Assembly (NCBI GenBank): GCA_964506905.1
Contig: CAZDNW010000017.1
Span: forward strand, 1 to 29,610
Direction of reading: 5' to 3'
Length of the DNA: 29,610 bases
DNA from: JALWZX01 sp964506905
Lineage (GTDB): Bacteria > Patescibacteriota > WWE3 > 2-01-FULL-39-13
The notes beneath the pieces were generated by a model. The model searched no databases and was not told the DNA's origin. It saw only the letters and a list, made by a program, of their open reading frames with translations. Both the position numbers and the translations under genes were made by a program. How positions within the stretch are numbered: the stretch's first letter is position 1; each line of letters starts with the position of its first letter. This document shows positions 24,745 to 29,610 of this stretch, in pieces.

Positions 24745-25802
24745 TTATTTTCTGATTCCTTTGCACATTTTGCACATAAGGTAGTTGTTGGATCTATTTC
24801 TAATCTTTCTTTTTCTATTGGATTACCACATTTTTCACAAATTCCATATGTTCCCTTTTCAATGTTTTTTAACGCTTTTTCAACATTTTTTCTTTCTTCT
24901 TTTAACATTTCTTCCTCTGCTGATGCAATTGTATGACCTTCTAATTCTTGTACATCATCACCTAATTCATCTACATTTCTTCCGCCTGCTTCTTCTGATT
25001 CAACGGTAAATGGGTCGTTTTCTTGCGTTTCTTTTAATTCCTCAACAACTTCTTTTTCTCTTCGTTTTAAGATAAAACGCATTTTATTTATAAAATCGCT
25101 AGGTAAATTCTTTACGGATGCCATATTAATTTCTTTTTTGACAAATCGTCGCCTAAGTGAATACAGTGTGACAACGATAATCGAAATATAAAATAATAAC
25201 TGAAACCACCAAAATTTTGATTCGGAACTTAGGTTTATCAGTAAAAAAAGGATAGCAACAAGACTTGAAGCGGTCAAGTAAATTGCTAGTAAACCGCCTG
25301 TAAACATTATTTTATTTAACCTTTTTAATTCAAAAAAATGCTGACTTGATCCAAAATGCTTTTTGTTTTTTAAATATTTTAGAAATAAAAACAAAAGTAA
25401 AAAAAACGCTGCTAGCACAAGATATTGTACCGATCTAGCTATATAATAAAATCCAGAAAATAGTATAAACTGAAATATAGCAAGTGCTGGCGCTATCATA
25501 TCTCCTATTTTCCATGCAGACCAATTGTTTTTCTTTATTACAATAAAAGCTGATATTCCCCCACCTATTAAAACTCCTTCTAAAACTAATGGAGAATTTA
25601 AGAAATTATGGGTGATATAATCGATTGATAATGGCCTGAACAACAATTTACCACCTAAAATTCCCCCTAATAATATTAAAAATGCTGAATCAAATATTTT
25701 ATCACTACCAAAACCCTCTTCTGTTGCGTCTTTCCAGTACACAAATATAAAGGATAAAAATGCAAAGCTTGTTACTAATAGAATTAAAATTTGTGTGTGC
25801 AT
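24741..25802 (-). CDS. Lgt-like membrane domain fused to a DksA/TraR zinc finger
   Basis: The 353-residue protein has two parts. Residues 1-215 have about seven membrane helices resembling prolipoprotein diacylglyceryl transferase (GGILGGKLLF, then LEGVLIGGGISAF and KIGDMIAPALAI), but the catalytic HGG and GRIGNF motifs of Lgt are replaced (EGVLIGG, FILFSGF), so transferase activity is doubtful. After a charged linker, residues from about 265 form a DksA/TraR-like module: an acidic helical stretch, then KGTYGICEKCGNPIEKERL and TTTLCAKC, a four-cysteine zinc finger. DksA-family proteins act on RNA polymerase; here the finger would be held at the membrane. A TAAAAT box lies 7 bases before the ATG. 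The stop overlaps the start of the pseudouridine synthase gene. Confidence 0.85.
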   Translation of the reverse strand: MHTQILILLVTSFAFLSFIFVYWKDATEEGFGSDKIFDSAFLILLGGILGGKLLFRPLSIDYITHNFLNSPLVLEGVLIGGGISAFIVIKKNNWSAWKIGDMIAPALAIFQFILFSGFYYIARSVQYLVLAAFFLLLFLFLKYLKNKKHFGSSQHFFELKRLNKIMFTGGLLAIYLTASSLVAILFLLINLSSESKFWWFQLLFYISIIVVTLYSLRRRFVKKEINMASVKNLPSDFINKMRFILKRREKEVVEELKETQENDPFTVESEEAGGRNVDELGDDVQELEGHTIASAEEEMLKEERKNVEKALKNIEKGTYGICEKCGNPIEKERLEIDPTTTLCAKCAKESENK

Positions 25803-25809
25803 TATGCAG

Positions 25810-25815
25810 ATTTTA
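25810..25815 (-). promoter_or_regulatory. -10-like box abutting the Lgt/DksA fusion gene
   Basis: TAAAAT on the minus strand ends 7 bases before the ATG at 25802, inside the 23-base gap after the MFS gene. It suggests an internal leaderless promoter in the run. Confidence 0.4.
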
Positions 25816-25825
25816 CACTAATTTA

Positions 25826-27268
25826 CTAAAATATGCTCTTTTTATTTCTAACTCTTATGAAAAGATGAAATATTATAACAAAAGCTGCAATGGCGATTAA
25901 AACCTTTCCTATACCGTATCTATCAGCAAAATAACCGCTTAACACGACCGGCACTGCGGCTATGGCTGTAACAATGGTTTGCAGAACCCCATACACTCTA
26001 CCACGCATTTCTTCTTTTGTATCAGCTTGTAATCGAGTATTATTTACGATAACCACAAAAGAATTTGCTAAACCGAGTAAAACCATAAGTATCATAGAAA
26101 ACAGTAACACATCTAATCCAAATATTTTGTTAACCTTATCAGGTAAATGATTTACTGCATTATGAAATTCAATTGCCATTGTTGGATCAATTTTATCGGT
26201 GGTTGCTTCTCTTATTTTAGCAAACGGGATTCTACGATTTATTGCTAATATAAACAAAAGAATTGCCGATAAAAATATACCAGTTGACGTTATTTTTTCT
26301 AATGACATTCTCTTTTTTAGATAATTGATTGTTATAGCACCAAGAATCATACCTACTGCTAAAGGTGCAATTAAATAAAAACTAGTATCTTCTGGTGCAA
26401 TACCTAATATATTTGCTCCATAACCCGGCACCAATGTAAAAAATACTGCAACCATAACCATAGATCCAGACATATAAGCTAAAGGTATTCTTACTTTTTT
26501 ATTTTTCTTGATATAAGATAACCCTTCTTTTAACTCTGTAAACACTTCGTGTGCCATATCTGTAACCGGTAATTTTTGATATTTATCATTAGGAATTTTA
26601 AGAAAGAAATTAAAAAGTGCTGCGATTCCAAACATGAATGCAATTGTTATTATGCTAATTGTAAATCCGTGCGAATTGAGTAAAAACCCGCCCAAAACAT
26701 ATCCTGTCATTTGCGCTCCGTAAAGTGAGAGCGTAAAAAGAGAATTGGCAGTGAGTAAGTTTTTACCTTTTACAATTTTGGGCATTGTAGAAGCCTCTGC
26801 TGGCAGAAAAAATTGTGTAATCGAATTAAGCAAAAAGACTAAAAGGATAGTAATAATGAAACTGTGGGTTGCACCTAAAACAACAAGAGTTAATCCAAAT
26901 CTAAACAAATTAGAGGCTAACATTATTGCCTTTTTGTTCGCGTGATCAACAAAAACACCCGCAAATGCACCAAATAATAGTGACGCTAAGCCAAAACTTA
27001 TCATTAGATATGAAACAGATTGATTACTACCTGTCTCTTTATAAATTTCTACTGCTAAGACAAAATACAATAAATATATTGCTATTTGAGAGAAAATTTG
27101 AGCGCCCCAAAGTTTTAGAAAGTTATAATTTACAAATATAGAACCTTCTGGAAAACTAGACGGTCTTGCATAAATGCTTATTGGTGCAATTTCATCGGAT
27201 TTTGGTATTTGATTATCCTTTTTAACAGCTTTTGATGTCCTTTTATTACTTTTTTCTTTAGTTTGCAT
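25826..27268 (-). CDS. Major facilitator superfamily transporter
   Basis: Predicted 12-helix secondary transporter of the MFS_3 / EntS-like efflux type. After a Lys-rich N-terminal tail of about 25 residues, the first helix pairs carry the loop AGVFVDHANKKAIML, a variant of the MFS loop 2-3 motif GxxxDRxxRR, and the C-terminal half repeats it as SGYFADRYGIGKVLI. A larger non-membrane loop of about 45 residues lies in the second half (around 340-390, after NRRIPFAKIREATTDK). The substrate is unknown; relatives export drugs or siderophores. It follows efp after 16 bases, in the same run as dnaB and efp. Confidence 0.88.
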   Translation of the reverse strand: MQTKEKSNKRTSKAVKKDNQIPKSDEIAPISIYARPSSFPEGSIFVNYNFLKLWGAQIFSQIAIYLLYFVLAVEIYKETGSNQSVSYLMISFGLASLLFGAFAGVFVDHANKKAIMLASNLFRFGLTLVVLGATHSFIITILLVFLLNSITQFFLPAEASTMPKIVKGKNLLTANSLFTLSLYGAQMTGYVLGGFLLNSHGFTISIITIAFMFGIAALFNFFLKIPNDKYQKLPVTDMAHEVFTELKEGLSYIKKNKKVRIPLAYMSGSMVMVAVFFTLVPGYGANILGIAPEDTSFYLIAPLAVGMILGAITINYLKKRMSLEKITSTGIFLSAILLFILAINRRIPFAKIREATTDKIDPTMAIEFHNAVNHLPDKVNKIFGLDVLLFSMILMVLLGLANSFVVIVNNTRLQADTKEEMRGRVYGVLQTIVTAIAAVPVVLSGYFADRYGIGKVLIAIAAFVIIFHLFIRVRNKKSIF

Positions 27269-27284
27269 CGTTTAGTTAAACAAT

Positions 27285-27851
27285 TTATCTTTTATTTCCC
27301 CTTTCTATGTACTCACCTGTAGTTGTATTGATTTTTACAACATCACCTTTTTTGATAAATTGTGGAGCATCTATTTCCATACCATTTTCTAAAATTATCT
27401 TTTTGGTAGCATTTGTTGCAGTATTACCTTTTACAGCCGGTGGTGCATCTATCACTTCACAATACAAACTTGCAGGTAATACAATTGAAATTGGCTTGTC
27501 GTTATAAAATATAACTTGAAATTCCTTACCTTCTATCAAAAATTTGGCTTCGTTTTCTACAAGTTTTAGTGGAATTTCAACTTGTTCGTATGTATCCATA
27601 TCCATAAACACAACATTTTCCGAGTCTTTGTATAAAAATTGTAACTCTTTATTTATTACATTTGCTTCTTCTACCTTATCGTTGTTTTTAAATGTAATAT
27701 CTTTAATGACACCATTTAATATGTTTTGAGATTTAACTCTAACTGTTGCACCACCTCTTGCGGTTTTTGTGTGGGTATATTGAAGCACTTTGTATGGTTC
27801 ACCATGATGAATAAACATAGTGCCATTTCTTAAATTTGTTACACCTATCAT
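27285..27851 (-). CDS. efp: Translation elongation factor P
   Basis: Binds the ribosome between the P and E sites and relieves stalling at polyproline stretches. The three-domain EF-P layout is complete in 188 residues: an N-terminal KOW-like domain (MFIHHGEPYKVLQYTHTKTARGGATVRVK), an OB domain (TYEQVEIPLKLV...FLIEGKEFQVIFYN) and the C-terminal signature TTGEYIERG. At the tip of the first domain, where E. coli has the modified Lys34, this protein has Arg32. Arginine at this place is known in EarP-rhamnosylated EF-P, but the loop sequence differs and no EarP gene is seen here. The ATG overlaps the dnaB TGA (ATGA). Confidence 0.96.
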   Translation of the reverse strand: MIGVTNLRNGTMFIHHGEPYKVLQYTHTKTARGGATVRVKSQNILNGVIKDITFKNNDKVEEANVINKELQFLYKDSENVVFMDMDTYEQVEIPLKLVENEAKFLIEGKEFQVIFYNDKPISIVLPASLYCEVIDAPPAVKGNTATNATKKIILENGMEIDAPQFIKKGDVVKINTTTGEYIERGNKR

Positions 27852-29173
27852 TTTGTTTCTTCTTTCTCAGATGTGCGCTCGAAAAATTTTGTACGCTCGC
27901 CTCTGAAATATAACGGAATTAAACCTGTTGGACCATTTCTGTGTTTTGCAATCGAAAGCATTATTTCATTACGATTTTCGTCGTCTTCTCTATATAAAAA
28001 CATCACAACATCTGCATCTTGTTCTATACTACCGCTTTCTCTTAAATCACTTAATTGTGGCATTTTAGTACCTCGTTGTTCTATTGAACGATTAAGTTGT
28101 GATGCGGCTACAACTGGTATGTTTAATTCTTTTGCTAATGCTTTTAAACCCCATGAAATTTCTGCGACTTCTTGAACACGATTATCTGTACTTCTTCCTC
28201 TCATTAATTGTAAATAATCAACTATTATTAGTTGAATACCTTTATCCGCTTGTAACCTTCGTGCTTTTGTTCTTAATTCCATGATTGAAATACTTGGTGT
28301 GTCATCAATATAAATTGGTGCATCAGCCAAAACCCCCATTGCCTCACCTACTCTTGCGAGTTCCTCATCAGTAAGTCTACCACTAGATATCTTAAAACTA
28401 TCAACATTTCCTTCTGCAGACATCATTCTTATACCTATTTCATCTCTACTCATTTCAAGCGAAAAAATTGCAACAGGAATATTGTGTTGAACTGCGGCTT
28501 GTTGTGCAATATTAAGCATTAAAGATGATTTACCAACAGATGGTCTTGCTGCTATTATAATTAAATTTGATTTTCTTAAACCGTTTAATTTCTTATCTAG
28601 TGAGACAAAACCTGTTGGCACACCTCTTAATTGATCTTTATTTTGATAAAGTTCGTCTAATAATTCAAAACTTTCTTCAAGTGTTTTACGAATTGAAACG
28701 AATTCCCCTCTAATATTATGTTCTGTAATATTAAATATCTTTTGTTCTGCAATATCAAGCAAACCATTTATGTCTGAAGTTTCTTGAAAACCTAATTCAG
28801 CAAGTTCAGCTGATACATTGATTAGTTTTCGCCTTATGTAAGCATCTCTAACTAATTTCCCATGACTTTCGACATTTTGAGCACTTGGAGTTTCATTAAC
28901 TAATTCTGTAATGTATGCGGCACCTCCTGATTTTTTAAGATATCCGAGTTCTTTTAGCTTTGCTGGTACTGTAACAACATCAATTGGTTCTCTTTCTTCA
29001 AACAACTCTATCATTGCTTCATAAATCATTCCGTTTCTGTCATCGTAAAAATGTTCTGGTTTAAGAAATTCTGCAACAATAACAATAGCGTCTTTATCTA
29101 ATAAAATTGCTCCAAGCACTGCTTTTTCGGCTTCTAAGTTCTGCGGTTGTAATTTAATATCTTTATCAGCCAT
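27848..29173 (-). CDS. dnaB: Replicative DNA helicase DnaB
   Basis: Hexameric 5'-3' helicase that unwinds DNA at the replication fork and recruits primase. The N-terminal DnaB_N domain starts LQPQNLEAEKAVLGAILLD. The RecA-like motor carries Walker A ARPSVGKSS near residue 212 (Ala in place of the usual first Gly), FSLEMS, Walker B-region LIIVDYLQLM, VAASQLNRSIEQR, and LRESGSIEQDADVVMFLYR with the arginine finger. At 441 residues it has a normal length with no intein. I use the ATG at 29173, which gives the family-typical N-terminus, rather than a TTG 12 codons earlier; a TATAAA box lies 19 bases before it. It is the first gene of a run continuing into efp. Confidence 0.96.
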   Translation of the reverse strand: MADKDIKLQPQNLEAEKAVLGAILLDKDAIVIVAEFLKPEHFYDDRNGMIYEAMIELFEEREPIDVVTVPAKLKELGYLKKSGGAAYITELVNETPSAQNVESHGKLVRDAYIRRKLINVSAELAELGFQETSDINGLLDIAEQKIFNITEHNIRGEFVSIRKTLEESFELLDELYQNKDQLRGVPTGFVSLDKKLNGLRKSNLIIIAARPSVGKSSLMLNIAQQAAVQHNIPVAIFSLEMSRDEIGIRMMSAEGNVDSFKISSGRLTDEELARVGEAMGVLADAPIYIDDTPSISIMELRTKARRLQADKGIQLIIVDYLQLMRGRSTDNRVQEVAEISWGLKALAKELNIPVVAASQLNRSIEQRGTKMPQLSDLRESGSIEQDADVVMFLYREDDENRNEIMLSIAKHRNGPTGLIPLYFRGERTKFFERTSEKEETK

Positions 29174-29356
29174 GGTTGTGTTCTGTGTGTAATTTATAAC
29201 ATCAAACAATTTATCACAAGTTGAAAAGATTCATTCATCTTGCGTTTATTGCTATTTTTCAAGTATTTATGGGGTGTTTTGAATAAGTAAATCACCCTAC
29301 ATAGACAGGTACTTTGATGTTATACTATTTTGTGTTAAATGTTAATGGGGAATCAG

Positions 29357-29610
29357 ACTGAAACCTAGCCGAAGTGGCCTCACGACTTGGGTGCGCCACT
29401 TCATTGGTTGAAAACAAGTTAATCTTGTTTTGAGAACTTTGATTATAGAATAGTTTTAACTGAAACCTAGCCGAAGTGGCCTCACGACTTGAGTGCGCCA
29501 CTTCATTGGTTGAAAACAAGTTAATCTTGTTTTGAGAACTTTGATTATAGAATAGTTTTAACTGAAACCTAGCCGAAGTGGCCTCACGACTTGAGTGCGC
29601 CACTTCATTG
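29357..29610. repeat. 102-bp tandem repeat array with two hairpins per unit, running off the window
   Basis: Units lie at 29357-29458 and 29459-29560, with a third started at 29561 and cut by the window end. They are identical except for one base (G at 29390, A in the others). Each unit contains GAAGTGGC/GCCACTTC (29371-29378 / 29395-29402), extended inward by CTCA/TGAG, and AAAACAAG/CTTGTTTT (29411-29418 / 29424-29431). The single difference changes a G-U to an A-U pair, so the fold is kept. On the minus strand every unit carries a TATAAT. Because 102 is a multiple of 3, a minus-strand frame of 34-residue repeats stays open through the array, but it has no family resemblance and is probably not a gene. 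Confidence 0.9.

Noticed and set aside
24741..25802. Annotating the fusion protein as lgt
   Set aside because: The catalytic histidine and GRIGNF motifs of Lgt are missing, and the protein ends in a DksA-type finger, so the name would mislead.
29425..29560. A 34-base segment starting GTTTTGAGAAC and ending TTTTAAC resembles a CRISPR repeat
   Set aside because: The intervening 68 bases are identical from unit to unit, so there are no spacers, and no cas genes are in the window. It is a simple tandem repeat.

Overview
This AT-rich, gene-dense window looks like part of a chromosome from a Candidate Phyla Radiation (Patescibacteria) bacterium. That is an inference from the gene set and from compact protein versions (a shortened YebC, a reduced clamp-loader subunit, a solitary VirD4/TraD-type ATPase, a type IV pilus locus). 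No rRNA or other decisive taxonomic marker is present. The left edge cuts a pilin gene and the right edge cuts a tandem repeat, so both ends lie in repeated sequence, as contig ends often do.

Layout. Positions 1-1643 (minus strand) hold a partial pilin, a full pilin and a clamp-loader delta'-like subunit. From about 1.7 to 16.5 kb everything is on the plus strand: pilB-pilT-pilC (pilus extension ATPase, retraction ATPase, inner-membrane platform); then gyrB, an unrecognised multi-pass membrane protein, gyrA, rnhB and a TraD/VirD4-like ATPase; then, after a 332-base gap, pyruvate kinase. From 16.5 kb to the end everything is on the minus strand. Read in transcription order from the right this is dnaB, efp, an MFS transporter, an Lgt-like/DksA zinc-finger fusion, an RluA-family pseudouridine synthase and a Kef-type antiporter (one tight run); then an LCP/LytR_C envelope protein, a short YebC, ruvC and a membrane protein; then 1.2 kb without a convincing gene; then a Xer-type recombinase that converges on pyruvate kinase with only 4 bases between the stop codons.

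How the genes fit together. Two themes dominate: a type IV pilus apparatus (assembly and retraction motors, platform, two similar pilins; no prepilin peptidase is seen here) and DNA topology, replication and recombination (gyrase, DnaB helicase, delta', RNase HII, RuvC, Xer recombinase). Many plus- and minus-strand genes have a TATAAT-like hexamer ending only 6-8 bases before the ATG and no Shine-Dalgarno sequence, which suggests leaderless transcripts.

The least explained parts are the 102-bp structured tandem repeat at the right end, the hairpin-rich 1.2-kb gap beside the recombinase, the folded gap before pyruvate kinase, and the membrane-anchored DksA-type zinc-finger protein. No CRISPR-cas genes, insertion sequences, tRNA or rRNA genes were recognised.
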